This document shows, one piece after another, positions 39,331 through 49,237 of a DNA stretch of 64,000 nucleotides. The stretch lies in contig CALVMV010000001.1 of NCBI GenBank assembly GCA_944349375.1, positions 62,001 to 126,000 on the forward strand, given 5' to 3'. The position numbers and the translations under genes were made by a program. This stretch comes from an uncultured Clostridia bacterium. GTDB taxonomy: Bacteria; Bacillota; Clostridia; Christensenellales; UBA1242. Each line of letters starts with the position of its first letter. Within the stretch, counting starts at the first letter, position 1. The notes under the pieces are model-generated. The model did no database searches, had not been told where the DNA came from, and was given only the letters and a program-made list of their open reading frames with translations.

Positions 39331-40173
39331 TTATCTATTCGCAATATTTTTCTTTTTATTTTTATAAACAAGATTAAGTTTATTTATTGCCATTGCTATT
39401 AAAATTATCAAATATGCTATTAAGATAAAACCAAATACATAGCATAGCAAAAAGACTATGTATGGGGTGTTGCTGTATATGATTGAAAGCAAAGGGAGAG
39501 TGCAATTATAGAAAGGGCTTATATAAAACATATTGAATGTTTGGCCGGTTTCTAATCCTCCTGCAAATTTCCATATGTAATTTAAAGTCATTGCTATCGC
39601 TAACATGACAGCAAATACACAACTTGCTTTTATTAAAGTTTTTTGTTTTATTTGAATTGAATTTGTTACCCAAAGCAAAATTCCTACTACTACCATGCTA
39701 CCATGCCAAAACATTGTTTGAATATTTATAAAAATTGTTGAGCAAAAAACATCTCCAGGATAAAACATAACGCTTAAACCACCAAATAAAGCAAATGTAC
39801 CAAGGTAAGCATATAAAGATTCTCGAAAAAGATTCTTTTTGCTTAATCCAGCAGCTAACATTATGTACATAGGCGTAGAACAAAATTGAAAGGGGAAGGC
39901 ATACCATTGATAGTTCCAACTTGATGTTTGGGTGTTTGAATTCCAGTTAAAACTATAAATTAATTGTTTCATAGTTTCAAAAAGTATTAATAAAATTCCT
40001 ATTGTTAAAATCGTGTATCTCACACCTTTTTCGTTTATTCTTTTACGAAAGATTATTATTAAAGTAATTGCAGTAGTTATTATCAAAAGCCATAAAATAT
40101 GGAACCAGCCAAATATTTGAGGTGTTGCCATTGTATTTTGAAATGTATATAAAAATTTTTCAAAAAAGTTCAT
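39331..40173 (-). CDS. YwaF/TMEM164-family integral membrane protein
   Basis: 280 residues with about seven transmembrane helices. PQIFGWFHILWLLII near the N-terminus and WYAFPFQFCSTPMYIM in the middle match the YwaF/TMEM164 family; FQFCS contains the conserved Cys proposed as an acyl-carrier residue in the eukaryotic relatives. A role in lipid acyl transfer is extrapolated from those relatives. GAGGAGAAA precedes the ATG. It lies upstream of the SGNH hydrolase gene, and the pair would make sense in lipid or acyl metabolism. Confidence 0.75.
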   Translation of the reverse strand: MNFFEKFLYTFQNTMATPQIFGWFHILWLLIITTAITLIIIFRKRINEKGVRYTILTIGILLILFETMKQLIYSFNWNSNTQTSSWNYQWYAFPFQFCSTPMYIMLAAGLSKKNLFRESLYAYLGTFALFGGLSVMFYPGDVFCSTIFINIQTMFWHGSMVVVGILLWVTNSIQIKQKTLIKASCVFAVMLAIAMTLNYIWKFAGGLETGQTFNMFYISPFYNCTLPLLSIIYSNTPYIVFLLCYVFGFILIAYLIILIAMAINKLNLVYKNKKKNIANR

Positions 40174-40305
40174 AATTTCTCCTCGGTAAAAAATATATAC
40201 AATTATTTTGTTTGAAACACAAATTTTTATTTATTATCTAAAACTATTTTAAAAAAAATATAAAAATAAAGCAAATAAAAATACAATATTAAGATTTTAG
40301 GAAAG

Positions 40306-40348
40306 AAACAATGCTTAGCTATTTATAAAATTTAGCTAAGCATTGTTT
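40306..40348 (-). terminator. leuS terminator
   Basis: AAACAATGCTTAGCTA (40306-40321) and its exact complement (40333-40348), a 16-bp stem with an 11-base loop. The minus-strand tail is T-rich but interrupted. Confidence 0.8.
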
Positions 40349-42760
40349 TTAAATAATTATGTTGCAAATTCTTTTAGGAACATAGATAAATTTCTTTATA
40401 TTTTGTCCATTAAGAGAGTCTTTTACGCTTTCTTTTGCAAGAGTTTCAATTTCCTCTTGTGACATATTTAAAGAAATATTTATTTTGCCCTTAACTTTTC
40501 CATTAACTTGAACAGGAATCTCTATTTGGTCAACAATTAAAGCTTTTTCATCATAGCCAGGCCATTTTTCATAAGAAATTGTATTTTCATGTCCAAGATT
40601 TTGCCAAATTTCTTCGGTTATGAAAGGACAGATAGGATTTAGCAATTTAATAAATCCTTCAGCATATTCTTTTGGAAAAATCGTTTCTTTCAATACTGCA
40701 TTAATAAATATCATCATTTGTGAAATTGCAGTGTTGAAGTTAAGTGTTTCAAAATCTTCAGTTACTTTTTTTACTGTTTGATTATAAATAAATTTTAAGT
40801 TGTCGTTTTGTTTATCAACTATTTCTTTCTCTTGATAAATTTTCCAAACTTTATCTAAAAATTTTCTAGATCCAGCGACACCATTATTATCCCAAGGTTT
40901 AGAAACTTCAAGTGGCCCCATAAACATTTCGTAAAGTCTTAAAGTATCGGCTCCATATTGAGCGATAACATCATTTGGGTTAACAATGAATTCAGGATAT
41001 CTTTTCCCCATTTTAATTCCATTAGCTCCAAGTATCATTCCTTGATGAACAAGCTTTTGGAAAGGCTCTTTAACAGGGACAACGCCAATATCATAAAGGA
41101 AATTATTCCACATTCTTGAATACAACAAATGTCCGCCAACATGTTCTGGACCACCGACATACAAATCTACAGGCATCCAATGCTCTAATAATTTCTTGTC
41201 TGCTAACTCGTTATCATTTTTAGGATCAATATATCTCAAGAAATACCAGCTAGAACCAGCACTTCCAGGCATTGTAGATGTTTCTCGTTTGCAAGATTTC
41301 CCTTTATATGTTGTATTTACCCATTTTTCATCTCTAGCAAGAGGGCTATTTCCATCTTTTGTTGGCTTATAGTCTTTTAAAACTGGTAAAACAAGTGGTA
41401 AATCTTTGTCGTCTAATGCAGTTATCGTGCCATCATCATTGTAAACTATAGGAAGTGGCTCTCCCCAATAGCGTTGTCTAGCAAAAATCCATTCATGCAT
41501 TTTGTAGTTAACTTTTTCTCTTGCTTTACCCATTTTAACAAGTTTGTTAGTTATGGCTTGTTTTGCTTCTTCTACCGTTAAACCAGTAAATTCTTCGCTA
41601 TTAATAAGTTTGCAACCTTTTCCTAAATAATCTTGTTTTTCAAAAGCGCATTTAGACACGTCTTTGCCATCTATTACTTGTATCATTTCAATTTTGTGTG
41701 CAACTGCATATTCAAAATCTCTTTGATCATGGCTTGGAACTGCCATAACAGCACCTGTTCCATAACTTGCTAAAACAAAATCTCCTAGAAAAACAGGAAC
41801 TTGTTTATTGTTAACTGGATTTATTGCTAATATGCCGTCTAATTTTACTCCAGTTTTACCTTTATTTAATTCTGTTCTTTCAAGGTCGCTAAGTTTTGCT
41901 GTTTCCTTTCTGTAGTTTTCCACTTCTTGCCAATTTTTAATTCTGTCTTTAAGTTTATCTACTATTGGGTTTTCTGGGGCAAGAACCATAAATGTTATTC
42001 CGTAGATTGTTTCAATACAGGTAGTAAAAATTGAAAAATTACCACCGCCGACTATATCAAAATCAACTTCGACACCGGTCGATTTTCCAATCCAATTTTT
42101 TTGCATTATTTTTGTGCTTTCTGGCCAATCTATTGTATCAAGACCCTCAATTAATCGTTCTGCATACTTTGGAATATCTATAACCCATTGTTTCATATTC
42201 TTTTTAATTACTGGGTATCCACCTCTTTCTGATTTTCCGTCAACTATTTCATCATTAGCTAAAACACAACCAAGTTCTTCACAATAGTTTACAGGCATCT
42301 CTACATTTCTAGCAAGTCCATTTTCATAAAGTCTTTTAAAAATCCATTGAGTCCATTTATAATAACTTGGATCACAAGTTGAAATTTCTCTTGACCAATC
42401 AAAAGACAAACCTAAATTTTTTAATTGTGAACGGAAAAAATTAATATTTTCTTTAGTAAATTGAAAAGGGTGATTCCCTGTTGAAATAGCATATTGTTCA
42501 GCAGCTAAACCAAAAGAATCAAAACCCATTGGGTGCAAAACATTATAACCTTGCATTCTTTTCATTCTGCTCACAATGTCTGTTGCTGTGTAACCTTCAG
42601 GGTGTCCAACATGCAATCCTGCTCCAGAAGGATATGGGAACATATCAAGAGCATAAAACTTAGGTTTTGAAAAATCCCAAACATCAGTTTTAAAAGTTTG
42701 GTTGTCTTCCCAATATTTTTTCCATTTTTCTTCAATTTGATGAGTATTATATTCTTTCAT
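40349..42760 (-). CDS. leuS: Leucyl-tRNA synthetase
   Basis: 803 residues from the ATG at 42760, which has GGAGGAAAGT directly upstream; the 28 extra codons of the longest frame lie inside the attenuator. HIGH is HVGH (PSGAGLHVGHPEGY), the editing domain has TGAVMAVPSHDQRDFEYA, and KMSKS reads KMGKR (GIKMGKRYPEFIVNPNDV), a variant I recall from other Firmicute-type LeuRS. The C-terminal domain ends GQNIKKFIYVPKRICNIII. It charges tRNA-Leu. The leader has a Leu-rich peptide and competing hairpins, so expression is probably leucine-responsive. Confidence 0.97.
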   Translation of the reverse strand: MKEYNTHQIEEKWKKYWEDNQTFKTDVWDFSKPKFYALDMFPYPSGAGLHVGHPEGYTATDIVSRMKRMQGYNVLHPMGFDSFGLAAEQYAISTGNHPFQFTKENINFFRSQLKNLGLSFDWSREISTCDPSYYKWTQWIFKRLYENGLARNVEMPVNYCEELGCVLANDEIVDGKSERGGYPVIKKNMKQWVIDIPKYAERLIEGLDTIDWPESTKIMQKNWIGKSTGVEVDFDIVGGGNFSIFTTCIETIYGITFMVLAPENPIVDKLKDRIKNWQEVENYRKETAKLSDLERTELNKGKTGVKLDGILAINPVNNKQVPVFLGDFVLASYGTGAVMAVPSHDQRDFEYAVAHKIEMIQVIDGKDVSKCAFEKQDYLGKGCKLINSEEFTGLTVEEAKQAITNKLVKMGKAREKVNYKMHEWIFARQRYWGEPLPIVYNDDGTITALDDKDLPLVLPVLKDYKPTKDGNSPLARDEKWVNTTYKGKSCKRETSTMPGSAGSSWYFLRYIDPKNDNELADKKLLEHWMPVDLYVGGPEHVGGHLLYSRMWNNFLYDIGVVPVKEPFQKLVHQGMILGANGIKMGKRYPEFIVNPNDVIAQYGADTLRLYEMFMGPLEVSKPWDNNGVAGSRKFLDKVWKIYQEKEIVDKQNDNLKFIYNQTVKKVTEDFETLNFNTAISQMMIFINAVLKETIFPKEYAEGFIKLLNPICPFITEEIWQNLGHENTISYEKWPGYDEKALIVDQIEIPVQVNGKVKGKINISLNMSQEEIETLAKESVKDSLNGQNIKKFIYVPKRICNIII

Positions 42761-42770
42761 ACTTTCCTCC

Positions 42771-42842
42771 AAATAAAAACGAGCACTTGGTTGTGCTCGC
42801 AAATTTATAGCACAACCAATATTGTGCCACCCAAAGTGACAC
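42771..42842 (-). promoter_or_regulatory. Attenuator with mutually exclusive hairpins before leuS
   Basis: Four pairings compete on the minus strand. 1:2 is GTGTCAC (42842-42836) with GTGGCAC (42830-42824). 2:3 is GCACAA with TTGTGC. 3:4 is GGTTGTGCT (42817-42809) with AGCACAACC (42797-42789), the antiterminator. 4:5 is CGAGCAC (42799-42793) with GTGCTCG (42786-42780) followed by TTTTTATTT, the terminator. A ribosome stopped at the leader-peptide stop codon would mask segment 1, favour 2:3 and thus termination; one stalled on the Leu codons would leave 1:2 free and favour the antiterminator. The logic is inference from sequence. Confidence 0.75.
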
Positions 42843-42847
42843 AAGTT

Positions 42848-42880
42848 TTATAATAGTGCTAAAAATTTTGTATTACTCAT
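42848..42880 (-). CDS. Leu-rich leader peptide MSNTKFLALL of leuS
   Basis: A 10-codon frame: ATG (42880-42878) through TTA GCA CTA TTA and the stop TAA (42850-42848). Three of the last four codons are Leu (UUA, CUA, UUA). The ATG lies 7 bases after the -10 box, at the expected transcription start, and no ribosome site precedes it, so translation would begin on a leaderless 5' end. The frame ends 5 bases before the first attenuator segment, the spacing needed for ribosome-mediated attenuation. Confidence 0.65.
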   Translation of the reverse strand: MSNTKFLALL

Positions 42881-42886
42881 ATCAAG

Positions 42887-42915
42887 ATAATATCAAAAAT
42901 AAAAAAGTTTGTCAA
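42887..42915 (-). promoter_or_regulatory. leuS promoter
   Basis: TTGACA (42915-42910), 17-bp spacer, TATTAT (42892-42887). Confidence 0.85.
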
Positions 42916-42930
42916 TTATTTTATATAAAA

Positions 42931-42954
42931 AAGAAGGGCGATTAAACCCTTCTT
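42931..42954 (-). terminator. Terminator of the collagen-like protein gene
   Basis: AAGAAGGG (42931-42938) pairs with CCCTTCTT (42947-42954); T-run on the minus strand. Confidence 0.85.
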
Positions 42955-42961
42955 AATTTTG

Positions 42962-44477
<1,516 letters not shown>

Positions 44478-44535
44478 TAATTGTTTTATTGAAAAAATAT
44501 TTTTTATATTATAAAATAATAAAAAAGGAATAAAA

Positions 44536-45030
44536 ATGAAAGATGTTTTATTAGCAGAATTAAACAAAATGGTAACTGATTTAGAAGATATTATTTTGGT
44601 TATTAAAAATTACATTAATTCGTACTTAAAAGACAGTCAAATTTGTGTTCCTCATCATTCAGATGAAGACATTTTTGCTAAATCAATTATTGAAGCAAGG
44701 ACAAAAAGATATCAAAAGATAAATAAGATTTTTAACAAAAGAATAAAAAACATTAAAGACAATTATAGCGAAATAAAAATGATTAAAATTCTTTCATATA
44801 TACAGGCGGAAGGAATATTAAACACTGAAATAAAGCAAAATTTAATCGATTTAACCAATAATGAAGAAAATTTAAATATTGAAAAAAGATTAGTCGTTTC
44901 AATAACAAAGGAATTCTTTTTTAAAATGGCTCAAATAGATTTCAATTTTTATATTATTTTATTGAAAGGGGTAAAAGAACTAGAAGATATATGTAAAAAA
45001 AATTATATAACAAATTATAATGAAAAATAA
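44536..45030 (+). CDS. Helical cytoplasmic protein, function unknown
   Basis: 164 residues, AAAAGGAAT ribosome site. Almost wholly helical by composition, with amphipathic stretches (LLAELNKMVTDLEDIILVIKNYIN and a Lys/Ile-rich middle). A CVPHHSDED segment near residue 36 is the only distinctive motif. No signal peptide or membrane helix. It is convergent with 45035 with only 4 bp between the stops, and divergent from the collagen gene. I recognise no family. Confidence 0.6.
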   Translation: MKDVLLAELNKMVTDLEDIILVIKNYINSYLKDSQICVPHHSDEDIFAKSIIEARTKRYQKINKIFNKRIKNIKDNYSEIKMIKILSYIQAEGILNTEIKQNLIDLTNNEENLNIEKRLVVSITKEFFFKMAQIDFNFYIILLKGVKELEDICKKNYITNYNEK

Positions 45031-45034
45031 AAAA

Positions 45035-45478
45035 TTATTCTTTGTTAATAGCAGGGGAATTAGAAACTGAATTTAAGATGTTTTGTAAATTAAAATATAT
45101 GATACCCGCAATTCTATTTTCTTCAGGAATATTTATTTTTTCAATAAGATTTTTTGCCTGATCTAAAGATTGGAGTATGTAATTTTTTAAAGTTGTTTTT
45201 GTTTCACTTTTATCAGGCAATTCTAAAGGAGAGGCAAAAAAAGAATAATATAAATTACTAACCAATAATTCTGTTTTACATAAGTCGTCAATTATTTGAT
45301 TTTGGTTAGCAACTTCTTTTGCGGAAACTAGATTGTTATATAGCAATTGAATTATATTTTTTATTTCATTCATTGAGGAGGATTGTATTGATAAGGTCCT
45401 CCCAAATAAAGAAGTTGTCATTGTTTTAATTTCATCTTTTTCAGTTAAGTTGTTATGACATAAAAAAAACTTGCGCAT
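45035..45478 (-). CDS. Helical protein, function unknown
   Basis: 147 residues with GGAGAAA before the ATG. After a polar N-terminus (MRKFFLCHNNLTEKDEIKTM) the chain is helical (MNEIKNIIQLLYNNLVSAKEV, ILQSLDQAKNLIEKINI), four-helix-bundle-like. No recognisable family, signal peptide or catalytic motif. It is upstream-adjacent to nothing on the same strand except the pilin-like genes 56 bp away, which have their own ribosome sites and could be cotranscribed. Confidence 0.6.
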   Translation of the reverse strand: MRKFFLCHNNLTEKDEIKTMTTSLFGRTLSIQSSSMNEIKNIIQLLYNNLVSAKEVANQNQIIDDLCKTELLVSNLYYSFFASPLELPDKSETKTTLKNYILQSLDQAKNLIEKINIPEENRIAGIIYFNLQNILNSVSNSPAINKE

Positions 45479-45533
45479 TAGATTTCTCCTTTACACAAGT
45501 ATATATGTTTAAAAATTCTTTTTTGATTTTAAA

Positions 45534-45857
45534 TTAAACATTAGTTACATCATTTACTACTAGATCGGGGTAAATAGCATGCAAAATCTCAGGTATAGCC
45601 AATGTAATAAATAAAACAAGAGCTAAAAGTACTACTATACCGATAATGGTATTTTTTATTCTGTTTTGAGCTGTTTTTCTTGCATCATCGCTTTCGCTTT
45701 TAGCAAGGTTTATTCCTAAAATGATAGCATAAACTGTTCCAGCCCCTCCAACAACAGCAATTATTGTATATAAAATCAGTGGAAGAGTATTGTATAATTC
45801 ATTTAACCATGATAAAGATCCTAAATAGTAATAATTAAGAAAAGAAAAAATATTCAT
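45534..45857 (-). CDS. Two-helix membrane protein of T4SS-pilin type (paralogue 1)
   Basis: 107 residues from the ATG at 45857 (TTGGAG 6 bases upstream; the TTG used by the longest frame is inside that site). Two hydrophobic helices, LPLILYTIIAVVGGAGTVYAIILGINLA and TIIGIVVLLALVLFITLAI, flank a charged KSESDDARKTAQNRIKN loop. This is the layout of TrbC/VirB2-like T4SS pilins common in Clostridia. The paralogue at 45992 shares the same plan. No other secretion genes are nearby, so a pilus role is only one possibility. Confidence 0.6.
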   Translation of the reverse strand: MNIFSFLNYYYLGSLSWLNELYNTLPLILYTIIAVVGGAGTVYAIILGINLAKSESDDARKTAQNRIKNTIIGIVVLLALVLFITLAIPEILHAIYPDLVVNDVTNV

Positions 45858-45961
45858 ATTTATCTCCAATTTAATGATTTATATTTAATATTTTAACATA
45901 AACAAAAAAATATTGCAACATTTTATAATTTTTTTATTCTTAATTAAATTAAAAGTTTTAT

Positions 45962-45992
45962 AAAAAAACCTTGCTTTCGGCAAGGTTTTTTT
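45962..45992 (-). terminator. Terminator of the second pilin-like gene
   Basis: CCTTGC (45969-45974), loop TTTCG, GCAAGG (45980-45985), flanked by A7 and T7. Confidence 0.9.
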
Positions 45993-46351
45993 TATTTTGT
46001 TGTCCACATAGTATCACGAACACCAAACGCATCTAACATCATTGGAAGGAATGTATTAAAGAATAAAATTAAAACTAGAGTAACACCCACTGCAACAGCA
46101 ATGTAAATCAAATGCTTTTTTGCTTCATCTCTTTTACCTTGTTCATCAGCTCTAGCAAGCCTAATACCTGCGTAAATAGCATAAATAGCACCTACAGCTC
46201 CAACTATGCCTAGAACTACCCATAAAACTATAGATAAAATATTAAATACATTTTGTAAAAGCTGGTACTCTCCTTCAGATACACCTGTTTCACTCTCGAA
46301 ATTAGTAAAGAACTGAGCCCAACTGCTTACTAAAGCTAATAAACCTTTCAT
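45992..46351 (-). CDS. Two-helix membrane protein of T4SS-pilin type (paralogue 2)
   Basis: 119 residues, GAGGAGGCAATATG start region. Helix 1 is LSIVLWVVLGIVGAVGAIYAIYAGIRLA, the loop RADEQGKRDEAKKHL, and helix 2 IYIAVAVGVTLVLILFFNTFLPMM. The GA-G-x-YAI-xxG-I-x-LA core, charged loop and second helix align with the protein at 45534, so the two are diverged tandem duplicates with separate terminators. Typical signal-peptide features are weak; the N-terminus is polar and may be extracellular or cleaved. Confidence 0.62.
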   Translation of the reverse strand: MKGLLALVSSWAQFFTNFESETGVSEGEYQLLQNVFNILSIVLWVVLGIVGAVGAIYAIYAGIRLARADEQGKRDEAKKHLIYIAVAVGVTLVLILFFNTFLPMMLDAFGVRDTMWTTK

Positions 46352-46484
46352 ATTGCCTCCTCAAAATTTAATTACATTAGTAATATAACACAAAAAAATA
46401 AAAATACAAAACATTTTTCAAAAAATTTTATATTTTTTAAATTATTTTTTTTCATTGGTTTTTAAAATAGAAAAAATTGATAAA

Positions 46485-46508
46485 AAAATTGCCTGAGCAG
46501 GCAATTTT
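46485..46508 (-). terminator. Terminator after the 63-residue Leu-rich protein gene
   Basis: AAAATTGCC (46485-46493) pairs with GGCAATTTT (46500-46508), with CT/AG extending the stem. Confidence 0.75.
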
Positions 46509-46698
46509 AGAAAAAGAATGAATTTCCGTTATTCGGGCAAGTGTTTTGAGTGCATGAATTTGTATTGTAGTAATTCTGTCCATTCAAAGCAAGTAACAAG
46601 AGTAATAAGAAGTTTGTATTTGTATTTAAATTAGTATCAGTTGCCGATGTTATGACAGATAACAAAAGAACAAACAGAATATTTTGAGTGCTATTCAT
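46507..46698 (-). CDS. 63-residue Leu/Asn-rich small protein
   Basis: The start is the ATG at 46698 with AAGGGGG 6 bases upstream; the longer frame to 46782 has no such site. The protein begins MNSTQNILFVLLLSVITSAT, has a second hydrophobic run FLLLLLLALNG, and ends in CTQNTCPNNGNSFFF. It resembles small clostridial spore-coat-type or membrane microproteins but I cannot name a family. Confidence 0.6.
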   Translation of the reverse strand: MNSTQNILFVLLLSVITSATDTNLNTNTNFLLLLLLALNGQNYYNTNSCTQNTCPNNGNSFFF

Positions 46699-46855
46699 AA
46701 ATTTCCCCCTTTTTACAAAATTTTTATAAATCTGACAAAAAAGAACATTTTTCTTTTTTGTTATTTCTTTTGTATTTGTCAAAATAAGGTTGCAGGCAAT
46801 TTCAATTAATATTTATGATTAATATTTGCTAAATGTTAACAAAAGGAAGTGAAAA

Positions 46856-47188
46856 ATGAATAGGTTTCTTCTTTTATCAGAAAAAAACAGACGAGATTTA
46901 GTTGGTGCTTTGCCAGGTGATAGTGCTTCTAGAAAACTCGCAGATTATTTTCAAAATTTTGCAGACTCAACTAGGATTAAAATTTTGACATGTTTATCAA
47001 TGATGAATATGTGCGTTAATGATTTATCAACTGTTTTGGGGATAAATCAAACAACGATCTCTCATCAACTTAAAACATTAAAAGATCAGGGTATGGTTTC
47101 TTACAGAAGAGAAGGTAAAATTTTAGTATATTTTTTAACTAATAATTCTATTAATGATATTATGTTATATGCAGTGCAAGGGCTATAA
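46856..47188 (+). CDS. ArsR-family transcriptional regulator
   Basis: 110 residues. A winged-HTH domain spans about 24-100: LADYFQNFADSTRIKILTCL, the recognition helix INQTTISHQLKTLKDQGMV and the wing YRREGKILVYFL. The ELCVCDL metal motif of ArsR/SmtB is reduced to MCVNDL with one Cys, so metal sensing is not evident. AAGGAAG precedes the ATG. The target is unknown; the gene has no obvious metal transporter beside it. Confidence 0.88.
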   Translation: MNRFLLLSEKNRRDLVGALPGDSASRKLADYFQNFADSTRIKILTCLSMMNMCVNDLSTVLGINQTTISHQLKTLKDQGMVSYRREGKILVYFLTNNSINDIMLYAVQGL

Positions 47189-47196
47189 TTAAATAC

Positions 47197-47225
47197 TTGA
47201 CAAACATTTATTTTTTTGCCATAAT
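47197..47225 (+). promoter_or_regulatory. Promoter of the 47241-queH unit
   Basis: TTGACA (47197-47202), 17-bp spacer, CATAAT (47220-47225). Confidence 0.75.
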
Positions 47226-47240
47226 CTAGGCGAGGAAATT

Positions 47241-47705
47241 ATGAAACGAGTATTTGATACATTAAATAGCATGAGTTTTATTTTGCCCAAAGATTATCAC
47301 TTGACTAGTGATAAATATTTTTTGCCAAATGGACAAGGTTTTATTAATACTGAAAATTATTTATCTGATAAGGGAAATGTAATTTCTTTTTTTGAAATAC
47401 ATAGAAATAACGATGAATTTTTTGAAAATTATGACAATTTTTGTAAAGATAGTAAACTATTAAGTAAAAAATTTGAATTATATGAAAAATATAAATTAAG
47501 ATTAGGAGATTATGTTTTTCCTATATACATAGTAAAAGGATTTAACGAAAAACTATTATATGTTGTTCAAGTTTTTATAGATTGTGGTGATTGCTTAGGA
47601 TGTTTAATGTTTAAAATTGAAAAAGTTGATGAAGAATTAAAAAAAATGGTTTCTGAAAATCAAATATTTTCAGATGTTATTAAAATTTTAAGGAGTGTAA
47701 AATGA
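47241..47705 (+). CDS. Hypothetical protein cotranscribed with queH
   Basis: 154 residues, alpha/beta composition with no signal peptide. GCGAGGAAA precedes the ATG. Features are FILPKDYHLTSDKYFLPNGQGF, VISFFEIHRNNDEFFENYDNF and a CGDCLGC cluster at about 127-133, which could bind a metal. It overlaps queH by 4 bp (ATGA), so translation is coupled. I do not recognise the family. Confidence 0.65.
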   Translation: MKRVFDTLNSMSFILPKDYHLTSDKYFLPNGQGFINTENYLSDKGNVISFFEIHRNNDEFFENYDNFCKDSKLLSKKFELYEKYKLRLGDYVFPIYIVKGFNEKLLYVVQVFIDCGDCLGCLMFKIEKVDEELKKMVSENQIFSDVIKILRSVK

Positions 47706-48238
47706 AAAAATTGCTATTACACTCTTGTTGTGGGCCTTGCTCTACTCAAGTTATTGACTTTCTTAAAAATGATTATGATATAACTATATATTATTATAAT
47801 CCTAATATAGATACTGACGAAGAATATAACCACAGGTTAAGCGAGCAAAAAAGATATTGTAAAATTGTTGATATCCCTGTAATTGAAGAAAAATATAATC
47901 CAAGTGAATTTTTAGATCAAATTAAAGGACTCGAAAATGAGAGAGAAGGTGGGGCTAGATGTGCAGTTTGTTTTAAAATAAGACTTTTAAAAACAGCACA
48001 AAAAGCAAAAGCACTTGGCTACGATGCTTTTGGAACAACTTTAACTGTTTCTCCACATAAGAATGCACTTGTTATTAATGCGATTGGGAAAAGCATTTCT
48101 TTTAATGAAGGTATAGAATTTTTAGAAGGTAATTATAAAAAACAAGACGGATATAAAAAAAGTATAGAATTTTCAAAAAAGTATAATTTATATCGACAAA
48201 ACTATTGTGGGTGTAAATTTTCAAAATTAGACAAATGA
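47702..48238 (+). CDS. queH: Epoxyqueuosine reductase QueH
   Basis: 178 residues. The cysteine sites are C9-C10-x2-C13 (HSCCGPCS), R-C-x2-C in GARCAVCFKIRL, and YCGC near the C-terminus, which together hold the iron-sulfur cluster and metal of the DUF208/QueH family. GTTLTVSPHKN is also family-typical. It performs the last step of queuosine synthesis in tRNA where QueG is absent. The start overlaps the previous gene's stop. Confidence 0.93.
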   Translation: MKKLLLHSCCGPCSTQVIDFLKNDYDITIYYYNPNIDTDEEYNHRLSEQKRYCKIVDIPVIEEKYNPSEFLDQIKGLENEREGGARCAVCFKIRLLKTAQKAKALGYDAFGTTLTVSPHKNALVINAIGKSISFNEGIEFLEGNYKKQDGYKKSIEFSKKYNLYRQNYCGCKFSKLDK

Positions 48239-48286
48239 CAAAATTGTTTTGAAACATTATAAAAATAGTGTATTATAAGTTTTTAG

Positions 48287-49159
48287 GTGATAAAATTGCA
48301 ATTTCAATTTGATGAAGAAAATAAATATTTATATTTCGAAGATGAAAGATGTACAAAGTTAACAAAAAAATGTTTGAAAAGCATGTATATTGCTTTTTTT
48401 GTAGTTGCAGTTATCTTTACTATTCTTTACTCATGGTTTCATAATAATTATTACATTATGACAATAACTGGTCGTTCTATGCAACCTACTTTGAATGCTG
48501 ATATTGAATCGCAAAGTCAAGCTCAAGATATGGCGATTGTAGATAAAGATGGAGAGATTGATTATGGTGATATTATCATAATTAAACAACCTAATAATCC
48601 AAATTCTGATACAACAATTATAAAAAGGGTATTGGCTTTTGAAGGGGATAAAATATCTCTTGTTAAAGTAAGAGATGAAAATAATAATTTTTATTATCAT
48701 GTATTAAGAATTAAAGCTGGAACTGATGAAATAGAAGTATTAAATGAAGATTATATACTTTATAAAGATAACGGTGTTCCAGATTGGGAAGATAAAAATG
48801 CTGTAGCAGTTTCAAATGTGTATTATGATATAGAGTTTTATCAGAACTATATTTTTACTGGTGGTAGATACTATGAAAAAGGGCAAGTTGAAACTATTTA
48901 TTATAATGGAATGCCAATTCAGTTTTATGAAGTAGGCAAAGGAGATATTTTTTATCTAGGAGATAATAGAGCAAATAGTTCTGATGCTAGATATTATGGC
49001 CCTGTAAACTTAGAAGAAATGGTTGTAGGGAAAGTTGTGAAAATTTGCTATAATGGTGCTTATTCAGATTTCTTTTTTATCAGAGGTTATTATCAATTAA
49101 AAGGTCTTTTTGAATATTTTATGCCAAAATTGCTTGATTATTTTGCTTGGAAGGGCTAA
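48287..49159 (+). CDS. Type I signal peptidase
   Basis: 290 residues from a GTG; a TTG at 48296 behind AGGTGA is an equally good start. One transmembrane helix (about 33-50) precedes the catalytic domain. Ser64 lies in TGRSMQPTL, Lys113 in IIKRVLAFEGD, and the conserved GDNRANSSDARYYGPV follows. An insertion of about 80 residues (HVLRIKAGTDEIEVLNEDY...) separates the Lys and the GDNR box, longer than in standard LepB/SipS. It releases exported proteins from their signal peptides on the outer membrane face. The N-terminal 28 residues are unusually polar. Confidence 0.88.
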   Translation: MIKLQFQFDEENKYLYFEDERCTKLTKKCLKSMYIAFFVVAVIFTILYSWFHNNYYIMTITGRSMQPTLNADIESQSQAQDMAIVDKDGEIDYGDIIIIKQPNNPNSDTTIIKRVLAFEGDKISLVKVRDENNNFYYHVLRIKAGTDEIEVLNEDYILYKDNGVPDWEDKNAVAVSNVYYDIEFYQNYIFTGGRYYEKGQVETIYYNGMPIQFYEVGKGDIFYLGDNRANSSDARYYGPVNLEEMVVGKVVKICYNGAYSDFFFIRGYYQLKGLFEYFMPKLLDYFAWKG

Positions 49160-49165
49160 AATCGT

Positions 49166-49194
49166 TTGGAAAATGGTTGGTTTTATGCTATTAT
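49166..49194 (+). promoter_or_regulatory. Promoter of the HU gene
   Basis: TTGGAA (49166-49171), 17-bp spacer, TATTAT (49189-49194). Confidence 0.7.
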
Positions 49195-49237
49195 TTAAGT
49201 AGGTTAAAGCCTAAAATTTTAAAAAGGAGATTGATAG

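Noticed and set aside
42771..42842. T-box riboswitch before leuS (GGGTGGCAC resembles the T-box core)
   Set aside because: The leader is only about 120 bases, lacks a Stem I and specifier loop, and the GGGTGGCAC segment is explained as arm 2 of the attenuator. The AGGGTGGnACCGCG core is not matched beyond GGGTGG.
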